Source: Amphirosellinia nigrospora
Lineage: Eukaryota; Ascomycota; Sordariomycetes; Xylariales; Xylariaceae
DNA length: 64,000 nt
NCBI GenBank assembly: GCA_004123355.1
Contig: SCHM01000003.1
Coordinates: 930,001 to 994,000 of the forward strand
Reading direction: 5' to 3'
Shown: piece after piece, positions 24,862 to 37,600 of the stretch
Layout of the letters: the number at the start of each line of letters is the position of its first letter
Numbering within the stretch: position 1 is the stretch's first letter
Notes under the pieces: model-generated
Databases searched by the model: none
Told to the model about the DNA's origin: nothing
What the model saw: only the letters and a program-made list of their open reading frames with translations
Translations under genes and position numbers: made by a program

Positions 24862-26787
24862 GTGGCCATCTTCCGTTATTTTAGTTTGATGCAATGCGTT
24901 CCTGCTGCAGGTTCGCCGACCTGAGACGCAGCCGCTTTGCCCGCTTGACTAATGCTTTCTATAGACCAGCATCAGCTGATCTGATAATATAGAATCTGAT
25001 ACGAACAGTGCAGGGCTCAGGATAAAATATGCATACAGCCTGCAGACTGTGGGGTGCGTATTCCAAAATCATGTGCAAAATGGAGTTACACACCTATATT
25101 CTGGGTGGTGTGTTGCGACGAAGCCATGGTTGGAGGTGTATATGCAGGTGTGTGAATAAGGAAGAAACAAAATGAACCGAGTAACCAGGAAAGAAGAGAC
25201 GACACAAAGTGAGCGTACGGTTTCTCTTGATAAAGAACCCGCTGATAGATCTGACGACATCTGATGGGCTGTCTCATTACCATGACGTAGCTGTCTTCTA
25301 GAACCGGTTTGCTTCTATTAGATTATCAACGCTATGCGTGTGAGTGGTGCGCGACGACAACGACCATTCAAGCGTGGCAGCTCAGCATAGCGTATGTACA
25401 CGTGTAGGTGCGGTTAACTGGCTGTGGTAGATCATCTCGACCTATGTTCCATGGCAGATCTTATTGGGGTAGTATAACAAGGATACCGACTGCGTCTTCC
25501 CTAGCAGCCGCGCGTATGCGATGTAGTAGTATCACATTCCAGGTCCGATAATGGCGACATCACGATAATTTTCCAAGACTCTTGGTCTTGGAGACGTCGA
25601 GAGTCTTGGAGACGTGTCCGCTGTGCTTGTGTTGCAAGCAGACACATCCACCTTGGGGAGTGTATTGAAACAGTGCGATAGTGCGATAATTAGGGTGTTA
25701 ATGGCCATATCCGCCTTGCTGAACAGGCCGATCACCAATGTCGAACATTATGCGGATACAAACATCTCTTGTCTGGATTCTCTAAACAAGGACTGACTCA
25801 AAATAGGCGGGTTATACGGTTGCCGAGAGAGTCTTGCTGCATCATACACTAATGCATTCACCTTACCCCAGCGACTTCACGCAGCCCAGAGGTCAAAGCA
25901 CTGATCATCTAGAAAAATACACCGGGGGCGGCAAACCGCCAAGACTTTCAAAAAGCCGTGATGAGTCTCGGCATCCAGACTTCACTTTCTGCTGGTTGGT
26001 TTGACTAAATGAGCCTCTGAGCTTATCAAGCCACCACAGTATCTGCTAGCACCTGCAACGACATGTTCACGCTGATGCAGGATACCGTCGCGGCATAAGG
26101 GTCTTTTCTTGGCACTGACTTCGCCGCAGTACGCATGACTAGTTCTTTTTACCCTGTACTTATTACAGATACTCCTTACATTTTAGACTTGGCGTCTCGT
26201 GGGTCTTGGCCGTGGAGCATACTATGTAGAGAGAAATTCGACATCGTCTCCTCATTGTAGCCGTCTAAGTCTGCACAAATTCGACCCCATGTCGTAGGCT
26301 GAAGTTCCCATTGGTCCGAAACAACTGCAGCCGGGCGACCCTTTCAACTGCGAGATATAGCATCCTTGGCGGACGAGATTGTATCGCGTGCTCTCCTTCC
26401 CTTTCGATATAGACTCCACTGGGACATAGTTGAAAATGTTGCGGCGTTTGATCTACTGTTTCTCGAGGCCGGGACTATCAGTCATGTCGAGCAGAGATCC
26501 ATCAACAGCCGCTGTGTCCAATGTATACAGTGAAGATCATCGTGGCCCTGAAGATCGGAGTATTAAGTAGAAAGTACCAATGGCTTATACGTATTGTTAT
26601 AAAGAGACGGCCTTGCCTAGACATCCGATTTGCAGTGCATTGAAGATACCGTCCATCTTATCCTCCTGCCCCGAATTGCAAGTCGCGGGACGACAAGTCG
26701 CTGGCTCTCGACGTATAAGATTCTCTAAATCTGCACTATTTTTAAACCAGGAGGCCAAGAAGGAAGCTTCCTCTAACTATTTCATCA
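24862..26787. other. Divergent upstream region of the CDF and ZIP metal transporters
   Basis: 1.9 kb between two head-to-head transporter genes. At 25575-25620 a short imperfect direct repeat is built on GAGACGTCGAGAGTCTTGGA and related copies of TCTTGGAGACGT. No reading frame with a domain. Metal-response elements would be expected here, but I cannot identify one with confidence. Confidence 0.45.
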
Positions 26788-28436
26788 TGTCAGCCCCTAT
26801 GGCAAAGCCAATCTGTGGTAGTGGTAAAAGGTGGGAGAATATGATGTTGGAATACATGCACTTGGACTTGGTCAGTATCCAGATTATGGAAGATGATTTA
26901 ACCGATTTGATTGTATGGCTACTAACTTAAAATTTCTAGTTCTTGTCTTAGCTTTCTCGATTTTTGGTATGGAGATAACCCCTAAGTTAGTCTAAGACAT
27001 ATTTACTAATATCTTTCTCTCTCTAGGGGCTGGCTTCCCAGTTGCGGCTAAGAAAATCAGGTGGTTGAAAGTGCCAACAAAAATATTCTTCGCCTGTAAA
27101 CATTTGGTACCGGTGTGCTTATAGCAACAGCATTCGTCCACGTAAGTCGACGTAATCCTCAGGTTTAAACCAGCTTTTTCTCATTTTGCCTATCCCAATA
27201 GCTTCTCCCGACAGCATGGCTTAGTCTATCCAACCCATGTCTCCCGGACTTTTTCACTGTCCAGTACCCTCCCCTTCCGGGTATTATGATGACCTCGCTT
27301 TTCTCGTTGTTTTTGTCGAAATGTGGATGAACAACAAGATGGGCGGGCACGGCCATTCTCACGGTGGCGCTCTCGGCTTCGAGTCAGCACCCGAGCCTAC
27401 CACAACCGTAACGACCGTTACCCCCCCGAGACCACAGCACTCCTCAGGTCACGATAGTACCTCATCCGAGGAATCGACTTCAGAAAAGGAAATAGCCCAG
27501 TCGGCCCAGGATAAGAACAAGGTCGTGGTGAGCGAAGTTGCAACATGGGAAGTTGAAGGCCAGACCGTCGATCCTCTTGTCTACAAGAAGATGAACAGTA
27601 AGTAATACCCAGGATTATCTTCCCAATTTGCAGGCAATATTATGAGCTAGCATCTCTTAACGGAGCTTGATTTGCTAATCATCTGTTTGGTGCAGTGAAC
27701 ATTACATTGCTCGAAGGAGGTATCCTTTTCCACTCGGTTTTCGTGGGCATTACAGTCTCCATTACGATCGATGGCTACATCGTTCTACTTATTGCAATTC
27801 TATTCCACCAAGTGTTCGAAGGCCTTGGACTTGGCTCGCGTATCGCAGCCGTACCATATAAGAAAGGAAGCCGTGAGTACTCACCGAGCCCCTTTTAGAG
27901 ATATCATCTTAAAAAAAAAACCCTTCCTCTATTTGGTTAAGCTTCTCGTTTCCATATTCATCTACAGCACCACCGAAAGGTAATAGCATCATAGAAGAGA
28001 GTAAACTTGCTGATCCCTCACGTTTCAAGTCCGGCCATGGCTGCTAGTCTTTGCATTCGGCACTACGGCACCTATCGGTCAAGCTATTGGACTGGCCGCA
28101 CGGAACTCCTACGACCCGAATAGCGCCTTTGGCTTGATTATAGTCGGTATCTTCAACGCAATGTAAGATAAAGTCTCCACTAGTATTATACTATGAATCC
28201 TCATCACTCACAGTTCCATAGCTCGTCTGGTCTCCTAATTTACGCGGCCCTAGTCGATTTACTTGCCGAAGATTTCTTATCCGAGGAATCTGCTCGGGTG
28301 ATGACGACGAAGGATAAGAAAATCGCCTTTGCGTATGTGATACTCGGCGGTATGTAGTGACAGTATCTCTAGCGCTTGAACTTTAAACTAACATCTTTTA
28401 GCTATCGGAATGTCCATCATCGGCGCTTTCGCCTAG
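26788..28436 (+). CDS. ZIP-family zinc/iron transporter (ZRT1/ZRT2-like)
   Basis: Plasma-membrane importer of Zn2+. Starts MSAPMAKPICGSG; the next exon (26940-26966) gives VLVLAFSIF, then GAGFPVAAKKIRWLKVPTKIFFACKH...VLIATAFVH (27027-27141). After an intron ending 27201 comes LLPTAWLSLSNPCLPDFFTVQYPPLPG. A His-rich cytosolic loop is present (NNKMGGHGHSHGGA, about 27330-27365). After intron 27598-27695 come the metal-path helices, MNITLLEGGILFHSVFVGITVSITIDG and LIAILFHQVFEGLGLGSRIAAVPYKKGS, with HSVFVG and HQVFEG as the TM4/TM5 metal ligands. Then RPWLLVFAFGTTAPIGQAIGLAARNSYDP and YAALVDLLAEDFLSEE, ending AIGMSIIGAFA with TAG at 28434. At least five introns. Single-base slips near 26840, 27100 and 27318. 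Divergent from the CDF gene. Confidence 0.88.
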
Positions 28437-30343
28437 GTGCTGCTTTTAAACCTAAATACATACTGTTTATATCAGGCTTTGCCTATCTGACAGTAACTGG
28501 GGGAGCGTGCTCCACCGGGCTTTCCGGCACGGCAGTCAAATTATATCACATTAAATTATTGTCTGACTAGCCCAAGAGGCCGTGATGACTTGAACGACAT
28601 GAAAACCGAGTAGCCTATTTTCCCCGCTGGCTCAAATCGGGGAAGGGCAGCTCTACGAATTGACGAGGGGCCTTGCAGCCATTGCGAAAAAACCCGTCTT
28701 GGATTAGACGGTTCTGATCCATATTTTGTATCAAAAAGCGTCTATTGGAATGTTAAACCGACAGTTGCATGTTTTCTTTTGGATAGATATGTATCTAATA
28801 TAGCTATACAGTCATTACTAGGCAGGCGTTCGAATATATTTAGATCATATTTATTTTCGCCGTCTCCAACTCCTATTGTCCAATATTCAAATCTCTCGTG
28901 TTAAATGAGGGCATTTCTAGGTTCGACTTCGACTTCCAATCCACGCTATTCGCCTGAACTATTCATGAATATATGTATAAGAACGAATTAAACCTCTTGT
29001 GAGCCTGCCTGTAATTCGATGCCTCTACATGCTGATCAGGTGAATGGGCAAAACACGTTATCTAAATGCCGCTCTAACCGCCTTACTCACTCCTCCAGTC
29101 CATCGTACGTAGGAAAAAAGCACGTCACCCGGTTTTCCCTGGCTCGCTGCACGCACATACATCTAACGGAGAATTGCGTGAGGTGGGCACGGTACGTCGC
29201 ATCTGTGTACATAATAGCAGAAGCAGAAGCAGAAGCAGAAACATAAGGATATGAAAACGGGCATTATGCCCCATATATTATGTTTCTTTCCCTGAGATCT
29301 GCGCAAGGCTGGTATTGGGGGCGTTTGTGCGGCCGTCCGGACACGGGGCCGCGAAGTCTTGGCATGGTAACGGCTTCTCGAACTGCCGTGACGATCACAC
29401 GCTAAAACCCCCGACCGCAAACCCCCTTGCTCATAGTAGGATTTGTTTTATACAGTACAGTAGATAAACTCTCCGAACCTATTCAAACATCTTGCGGCAG
29501 GGTTAAATAATGTGGCAAATTAACTTGCATGTACTGATGCGCTCGCTTAGACGCTAGGGTTCGTGGGGGTGTGTTGATGGAAACTCCGTTCTCGGATGAA
29601 TACCTCGTGCTTTTCATGAGTCGTTTGATATCAATGGTCAGATCATATTTCGTTGCGTCTCTTAGTAATATATATATCATACTTCCCATTGGATATAATT
29701 TCTGAAGTCGGCCGCCTGCTATGTCGAACGTGGAGGTCTATCCAATGCTCCCGTACAGTCTCCCCTATCTTAGTACACCCGAAACCGTACTATGTTGCTT
29801 CCGGGATGGAAACTACTGTGAGTTAATAAATATGATCTGATAGGGCTACGGTAGTATCGCACCCGAGAGAGATAGGTGAATGGCTTCGAGTAGACGGGAT
29901 GATTTCAAATTATATTCACTATATGTGGGTTTCAGATCTCATCTCACCGAGACCTTGGTGGCCTGCCGAAAAGTGGTATTGTAAGATATAACACGTAAAT
30001 CTGCATATGTGTGCGATAGGTCACGAGAGACGCGAGATGAATAGGTCTTTGACCACTCTCAGATACAATTATGTTCATAGATCCGGACTCCAAGCCTAGC
30101 TATACGCCGATTATGCCTCATTAAATATACAAAATTGCCATGTATGCGAAAAGACAGAACATATATACGTAGACCCTATGTGCCCACAAAACAAAAGACC
30201 CCGGGTCATAAAATCTAGCCGCCATTGATAAGACCGCCCGACCGACTATTTGACTAACACTCTTATAACTTAGATTTCAGATGCGTCACGCCTTCGAAGC
30301 CGAGTGGTTACTTCATTGATGTTTCCCGACGTTGGTGATGCTT
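28437..30343. other. Convergent intergenic region
   Basis: 1.9 kb between two convergent genes. It contains a short (AGAAGC)n run at 29216-29240 and several TA-rich runs. No gene-like frame. Confidence 0.5.
29216..29240. repeat. Short AGAAGC tandem repeat
   Basis: Four near-perfect hexamer units, read as GAAGCAGAAGCAGAAGCAGA. Simple repeat in intergenic DNA. Confidence 0.8.
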
Positions 30344-31444
30344 TCAGAACGCCTTACCCGTATAGTCTTTGGGCGCTAGGATAACGTTGTACTCGAGCTC
30401 TAGCTCGGCCTTGTCGTCGCCCTGCAGCGGCGTGAAGTCGACCACCAAGTCGTCCTTGACGGCAAAGACCGTGTCTGTAGCCAGCCAGGGGTCGTCCTTG
30501 GGATATAGCTGTGTGGTGCAGCCCTTATAGTCGGCGTGTGTGACCTGGAACGAGAGCTATGTTAGTCGAGGGGGCGCTTCCAACCCAGACAGCTGTCGAG
30601 AGCGCGCGTGGATGAATGAAGGGAAGGCTTACCATGATGTGGATGTGGCAGGACGCATGGGATGGCGGTCCATCATCTGCAACAGCTTGTACGAAGGGCC
30701 ATCCGTGGGTAACGAGTACGCCGTCGGGTGGTAGCAGTAGAACCAGTACTTGCCGTTCTCGTCGGCTCGGAACTTGCCCCGGAGGTTGTTGGGGTCTGGT
30801 TCTCGGGGTCCTGGAAATCGTACTTGCCGTTGGAGGATGCCTGCCAGATATCGAAGACGGCGTTGGGGATGGGCTTGCCGGTGACCAGGTCGCTGATGAC
30901 GCCGTGCATGAGGCAGATCCGACCGTTGGGCGCCGGGTCCTGGATGATGGTGCCCCCGTTCTCGCGAAACGGCGCGTTGGGCGACCAGAAGGGCCCGAGA
31001 ATGGCCGAAGACGTGGGGTCGACGCCCGTGTCGGAGATGATCTTGTGAGCGATCTCGTCCACGAGGCTGGTGGCTGGTTAGCAGTGCTCGGCTTGTCTCG
31101 GCGCCTTGTGTCGTTGGGATATAAGAGCGGCATATCAGCGCTTACGTCTCGAGGCCCAGAATGTCGGAAATACGGTGAGACTCGTTTCTGGTCTTGTTTG
31201 ATTCGGCGTAGATACGCCCAACGTCGTTCACAAAGTGGACGGCCGACATCCACTCGTCAATGGTCAACTCAACTTCGCGGAAAAGTCGTGGAGATGCCGT
31301 ATCAAAGCACCTAGAACCTGCCTGTTGCGGGGTGACGTTGGGGCCCATCGTGTCGAGGACATGCTGGGTGAATCTAGGATCGAATCTAGAGGGCTGAGGA
31401 GCCTGTGCGGCGTTGGATACACCGGTACTCGCGGATTGTGTCAT
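30344..31444 (-). CDS. Intradiol ring-cleavage dioxygenase (catechol/hydroxyquinol/protocatechuate type)
   Basis: Fe(III) enzyme opening a catecholic ring between the hydroxyls. Exon 1 (31444 down to about 31146) encodes [14 protein letters not shown] and the dioxygenase N-terminal domain ([49 protein letters not shown]). After an intron ending near 31063 come [116 protein letters not shown] (Tyr and His iron ligands), an intron at about 30554-30634, and [20 protein letters not shown] to TGKAF with TGA at 30344. Two missing bases, both in C runs (near 30792 and 30648), split the frame. The N-terminal domain fits the cytosolic catechol/hydroxyquinol group; the muconate cyclase neighbour argues for protocatechuate as substrate. 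I cannot settle which. Confidence 0.88.
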
Positions 31445-32604
31445 ATCGAACTCTAGTGGGATGGGATTACGTATGGAGCGGGAGAGTTGAGGGGAGTTGA
31501 TGACGGATGAAGCGAGGACAAGATAAGCAACAACATGCCGGGCATAGGATTATTTATTTATCTACTTGCCTATTTCTTTGTCTACCAGTCAGGCCACCAC
31601 GAAACTAATTTACTATGACTAGGTAGATGTAGTTTACAAGCCAACCCCGCCATTATCCATGCCGCTGGTGTGGGATCGGCAGAATCTCGCGGAGTCGCAG
31701 CGCATCATAGTTCTCTGCGGGTCAAATATCACCCTTAGGCGAAACCGTCTTACACGGTGGGATCCGCGCGATCCATCAATCTAAATGAACGATGATATCT
31801 TCAGGTTTGCCCGAAATGAAGGTCGATTAACTTAGGATTGATAAATACGATAGTAAACTCTCCAGCTCGTTTTCCTTCCGAAAGGGAGCCAGGTTTACAT
31901 GGTGGTAGTGGTGATCCGGGGACTCGTCGATTCGGGCGTGACAATAGTCAAGTTACGCTGTACACAAACAAGTCTTAGGGTCCCCTCCAGTCGGAAAGTA
32001 GCCGTGAAAAGCGTTTACCCGGCAAAGAACAACGGGAGACGTTCTATCCGCTTAGCGCTCCTCCTAGATTGGCCCGCGAACAGGCACCCCAGACATGGCC
32101 ATCTACCGCCACTGGTGCCGAACGGTGTAGAGGCTTTTTTCTCCATAGCCTGATCCGGCCCCGTCCTTCTCCACCAGCCCAAATATAGCGTGTCTAACTA
32201 GATGGCAAATGGTAGCTTGGACAGATTCAAGCTTCCCCACGACCAATCGCAGGAATCTAATGGAATCTAATTCGTCAGGTGTCTCATCTTTCGTCGATCT
32301 AGTGTGGGGATAGCTCTGAGGAAACGATTACCCCTCGGTGCCGTTGGAGAAGCTGCCTTATCGCGTTTCCCCGAACTGTCGGAAGGCAACGAACATGACA
32401 TCGCGAACACGTGAATACCAGTGCTGGGTGATTTGTATCAACTTCGGGGTATGCTGTAATTATCCCGGTAGTTTTGCAGTGCCAAATATTAAGAACATCT
32501 TGCATCATCTTCGTTTGGTCGTACGAGACCACGCGGCTTGACTGCATACTGCGGGTGTCTTGCTCAACAGCAAAGTTTCACGTATCTTCTACACACAATC
32601 TAAA
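31445..32604. promoter_or_regulatory. Shared divergent promoter region, dioxygenase and muconate cyclase
   Basis: 1.16 kb separating two head-to-head genes of aromatic catabolism, with no gene of its own. Co-regulation by aromatic acids is inferred from the arrangement; I identify no specific regulator site. Confidence 0.5.
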
Positions 32605-33823
32605 ATGCCGTTCCATCACTTGATGATAGGGACCTGGACGCCTCCGGGCGCTATATTCACCGTAGCCTTCGACGATGAGAAACTGACGTTGGAGTTGGTG
32701 AAACGAACCGAGATACCCCGCGATGAGCCCATCTCGTGGATGACTTTTGATGTAAGCTCAGAGTTGTCGTGGAACATGCATGTTTGTTACTTACATGGCT
32801 CCGCCCGTTAGCATGCCAAGAAGAACATATACGGCGCGGCCATGAAGAAATGGACCAGCTTTTCAGTCAAGAACCCGACGGAGATCGTACACGAAGTTTC
32901 ACAGCCGATGAGCCACGACAGTAAGCCAGCATAACGTCGTTCCATCCCCATGCTTCCGATGCGGAGCCGCTGTCTAACGTAGAAATCACGGCTGCAGCAC
33001 AAGCAAGCCTACCTACGACTAATACACGGGCCATCTTTTTACTCGCCGCTAAACAGCCACCTTATGCCGTCTACTGTAACCCCTTTTATAAGCACGCCGG
33101 TCACGGATCCGTCTTCTCGGTATCGTCGTCTGGCGCCCTCGCGACAACATGCAGAATTACCCCTACCAGCCCGATACGGGATCCACGGCATGGTGTTCGA
33201 TCCGACGGAAACCTACCTGTACTCAGCAGACCTCAAGGCCAACAAGCTCTGGGTTCACAAGAAGGCGCCATCCGGGTCGGTGGAAGTGGTGGGCAGCGTA
33301 GATGCGCCAGACGCCAAAGACCATCCACGATGGGTAGCGATGCACCCGTCCGGTCAGTACTTATACGCGCTCATGGAGGCAGGCAACAGGCTCTGCGAGT
33401 ATGTCATCGACCCCGCGACGCATATGCCGGTGTACACGCATCACTCGTACCCGTTGATCCCTCCGGGATTCCGAACCACGATACCATGTATCGTAGCGAT
33501 GTGTGTGCACTAACCCGATCAGGACGGTACCTGTTCGCGACCAGCCGGGCCAACAGCTTCGACCTGCAGGGGTATATCGCGGCGTTCCGGCTGCGCGACT
33601 GCGGGTCGATAGAGGAGCAGATCTGCCTCAACCCAACGCCGACGAGCGGCGGACACAGCAATGCGGTGGCACCATGCGACTGGAGCGACGAGTGGCTCGC
33701 CATCACGGACGACCAGGAGGGCTGGATTGAGATCTACCGGTGGAAGGATGAGTTCCTCGGCCGTGTTGCGCGGTGTCGCATCCCGGAGCCGGCTTTGGGA
33801 TGAATGCCATCTGGTACGACTAA
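32605..33823 (+). CDS. CMLE: Carboxy-cis,cis-muconate cyclase (3-carboxymuconate lactonizing enzyme)
   Basis: Seven-bladed beta-propeller enzyme that lactonises 3-carboxy-cis,cis-muconate, the step after protocatechuate ring cleavage in the fungal 3-oxoadipate pathway (EC 5.5.1.5). It reads MPFHHLMIGTWTPPGAIFTVAFDDEKLTLELVKRTEIPRDEPISWMTFD, intron 32752-32811, HAKKNIYGAAMKKWTSFSVKNPTEIVHEVSQPMSHD, a second intron ending near 32998, NTRAIFLLAAKQPPYAVY, then GIHGMVFDPTETYLYSADLKANKLWVHKK, DHPRWVAMHPSGQYLYALMEAGNRLCEYVIDPATHMPVYTHHSYPLIPPG, YRSDVCALTRSGRYLF, LRDCGSIEEQ, TPTSGGHSNAV, ITDDQEGWIEIYRWKDEF, ending GMNAIWYD with TAA at 33821. The strings closely follow the Neurospora enzyme as I remember it. 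Single-base losses near 33060, 33150, 33470 and 33793 interrupt the frame. Confidence 0.92.
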
Positions 33824-34743
33824 AAAGTGGTGGAACAGAGGATAAAAACCAAAACTAAAACATATATAAATATCAATAGAAAGACTTTCAAGTGATGTGA
33901 CGAATGCGCCGGGAGGGCAACGAGGCGTTCAGTAGATGGAGATCGAGTCCCTGCTTGAGGCCCTGCCATTAACAAAGCGGGTGTGGGCGGTTTATGTTGC
34001 AACGCATTTCCGTTAGTAGGAGAATGTGAGGTTGTATCAATAAAGAGTCTCAGCTTCCAATGCCATATCGAATCTAACTTAGTGAAGTACCTACTAATCT
34101 TGGACTTGGTGCTCAGCGACGTCATATGTAACTGATTCTAGGGGAAAGTATTAGATGACCCCACTTTTGCTTTCCTAAGGTGTATCGCATGTACTATGTG
34201 TACTAATTGTATGATGATTTCCAAACGTCCCTATACAACTTCAGCTTCAGTACAATCAGAGCGATTCGTACAATAGAATAAACAAAATTTTATATTTATA
34301 CAAGCAGACGCCCAGTGTCTCCTCAGGCTGTAGCATGGTGTATGCGCCGGCAGAAGCTACGTAAGTACTGTAGTACAAGTGTATACTGCTGCTGCGGTGG
34401 GTTTGTGCTACTGTGGGAAGCGGTCTCGGGTGGCCATGTGCCATGAACCATGAACCATTAGGTACATCCCTTCCCGCCTCAACCAATCCCCTTGTTCTCT
34501 CTCTCTCCACCCTCCACTCCCCACCGTCATCACTTCACGAGCTGATGCTCCGACTACTTTTGCTTGGCCGAGCAGAAACGTAGATACAACTTACACTCGT
34601 ACAATCTCGCCCTTCATCTGCTCGCCCTAACTTGACTACGTGAGTGACAATCGCATCTCTTCTTAGCAAACCGACTAGTCGAGTCCAACACCTAACATCT
34701 GCTGCAGTCGGCGTAGCTCCGGTTGGCCAACTCCTCGCTGCCT
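33824..34743. other. Intergenic region upstream of the Mam3-like gene
   Basis: 0.9 kb. First part is 3' region of the cyclase; the last 300 bases (about 34480-34743) are pyrimidine-rich and fit a promoter and leader. No gene seen. Confidence 0.5.
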
Positions 34744-36957
34744 ATGCCCATGTATCGCCAGAATGGTCACCTCCTCCACGCTCGCACGGCCGTGATAGGC
34801 TTGGCCCGGGCTCTGTTCGCCGGCCTTGCTGCCGCAGCCCCGGCCGCCCGCTCCGAGACCTCTACGTCCGCGACCATCATGACAACGTCCCGAGGCCGAT
34901 GGTAGTGCCTTGTGGTGCTCTATGTCGTCTCCATGGTCCTCGTGCTCCTCGGCGGCGCCTTTGCCGGGTTGACCATCGCCCTCATGGGCCAGGACGATAT
35001 CTCCGCGTCATCTCCCTCGACCACGAAGAGCCCCAGCACAAGAACCAGTCGTGTCCACCGCCTGCTCAACCGCGGCAAGCACTGGTCTTGTCACCTTGCT
35101 TCTGTCCAACGTTATTGTGAACGAGACACTCCCTGTTGTCTTGGACAGATGCTTTGGCGGTGGTGTTGCTGCCGTTGTGGGCAGCACCGTACTGATCGGT
35201 AGGCTCTCTTACTCCTTCACTTCCCCAACCTTCAATGCCACTTTCAAATCTTCTATACTGACTATCTTATGCTTGCATCCAGTCATATTCGGCGAGATCA
35301 TACCCCAATCCTTATGTGTTCGGTATGGACTTCAGATTGGCGGCTACATGTCGAAGCCCGTCCTGCTCCTTATGTACATTATGGCTCCCGTGGCCTGGCC
35401 TACCGCGAAGCTTCTCGACTGGCTTCTAGGCACCGATCATGGCACTATCTACAAGAAGAGCGGGCTCAAAACCCTTGTCACTCTACACAAGACCCTTGGT
35501 GAAGTCGATGAGAGGTTAAACCAGGACGAGGTTACTATAATAAGTGCCGTACTGGATCTGAAGCGTAAGGCCGTTGAAGACGTCATGACTCCGATGGGCG
35601 ATGTTTTTGTTATGTCTGAGGATACCGTTCTAGACGAAAAGACGATCGATCAAATCCTCGACGCTGGCTATTCCCGAATTCCTATCCACCAGAGCAGGAA
35701 TCCTACCAATTTCGTCGGCATGCTCCTGGTTAAGATTCTTATCACCTATGACCCCGAAGATGGAAAACGTGTAAAGGACTTTGCTCTTGCTACCCTACCC
35801 GAGACACGTCCCGAGACTAGCTGTCTCGATATCATTAATTTCTTTCAGGAAGGAAAGTCCCATATGGTGCTCATATCCGAGTGTCCTGGCGAGGACCACG
35901 GCGCCCTTGGCGTTGTGACCTTGGAGGACGTCATAGAAGAGCTTATTGGAGAGTGAGTCACCGCGAAGACCAGCTATGTGTTTGATCATGCTAATAGAGA
36001 ATTTCATAGGGAGATTATTGATGAGTCCGATGTCTACGTTGATGTACATAAAGCTATTCGCCGAGCCCATCCAGGGCCTCATGCTCGGGCACAGCGGAGA
36101 GACTTAATGGTCAAGGATACTGCCGTTAAAGACGGCATACTTGTTGACTTGGCCGAGGAAGATGTAAAAGAGCAAGATGGTCAATCTAGTCAACTCAGAC
36201 CAGCCCCACCTCTCAACGGAAGATCAGAGGCATCCTTGTTATCGCAAAGTCCGAAGGCAACATTATTGCTTAGGAGAACTTCTGCAGACCAAAATGGCAA
36301 AATGGTGCACACGACTGTCCCAGTTAAAGCAAACCTGGACGATATGAGGGAACAATTCAAGAATCTTGGCCCATCCAACCCAGCATCCAACCCAAAGACC
36401 ACTCGAGTGTCGGCGGTCAAAATCAAGCAGGTTCAGCTGCCAGCCCGCCAATCCATCCCCGTTCCGCGTTGGTGGACGTCATACCAGAGGATTCCCAGGG
36501 CCGAGCAGATGAGCGCACAAGCCTATTACGGCCGCAACTAACTGCTAAAGATGGAGTTCAGGCACTGCACCAAAGCTATTATGGGTCTGAAACCTCCGGA
36601 AGAGATTCAACGAAGCCTACTGTCACAACAGATATCAGCCAGCCCTCAGGTAAAGAAAATAATATCTCGCAGACGCAGCAAACGACGTCCAGCGAAGGCA
36701 CTATATCGCCGACTAGTAGCGGCGAGGCAGAACCGACTGGGCGTCGAAGGGGTCATGTTCGAAGCGGCAGTATTACGGAGAATATTGTCGAGGCTGGTGG
36801 TATACGAAAGGTAGTCCTCGAAGCGAACAGTTCTTCAGAATCTGAAGAAGACCATACGAATCGGAGTCGTACACCAGGGGCAACATCCGACGCAGACAAG
36901 TCCCCAACAGGTAAAACACAGAAAACCCGGCGTAAGAAGAGAAAAGGAGGGTCGTAA
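34744..36957 (+). CDS. MAM3: CNNM/Mam3-type membrane protein (DUF21 plus CBS domains)
   Basis: Putative Mg/Mn/Zn homeostasis protein of the vacuolar or Golgi membrane. N-terminus [13 protein letters not shown], a hydrophobic signal-like part, then the DUF21 helices [80 protein letters not shown]. After intron 35199-35282 come [50 protein letters not shown]. The CBS pair follows: [81 protein letters not shown], split by intron 35953-36009. The tail of about 280 residues is Ser/Thr-rich and ends in a basic [10 protein letters not shown]. An in-frame TAG at 34903 sits where a second Trp would be expected, and frames slip near 34998, 35070 and 36470. The core from 35051 to 36009 is clean. Confidence 0.88.
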
Positions 36958-37600
36958 CGACACGTGTGGTGGCAGAAATCTATGGGCTAATATAATCTAA
37001 CTGTACGACCATCATTCGCGTGGCTTGCCAATGTATAAAATAAACCGATGTAGTACGCGAACACTATTACTCAACCTGAAGCTTGTTAGAGTTGGTACGC
37101 CGGGTTACTAGGGAAACAGGTGTGTTATGTATTAATATAGATTACCAACAAGCGAATGTTGAGAATTTGCCCATTGGGGTTCAAGTTTACCTCTCTAATC
37201 CTGAGTACAGCTACCTTGGGCATTAACAATTGGGCAACTGCAATATGTGCTAAAGGGAACTAAGAGGCATTGTGGTTTTGCTACACCAATCCATCTCCAA
37301 GGTCCAACTAAAATGTGGACGGTGACTCCTTATGTATTGTTGGTTGTGTAGGAGACAGCACCATCATAATCGCCCCCCAATTGAGTAAGACTACGTATAG
37401 AAAGCCTACCCCAACGTCGTATTGGTGATGCAAGCTCTCAACTATACTTGGAGGAGGCATCGAGGGGAAGTTCCATACCCAAGGTAGACCAGACCGCCCC
37501 CAAAAAGAACATATCAATGTGCGCATCTTCTCGACATTCGATCGCATAGTGTAGCCGCCTGCTCCTTCCCCTTCTCGATTCACACATCGATTTAATAAAG
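36958..37600. other. Intergenic region
   Basis: 0.64 kb between two same-strand genes: 3' region of the Mam3-like gene and promoter of the esterase. Nothing else seen. Confidence 0.5.
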
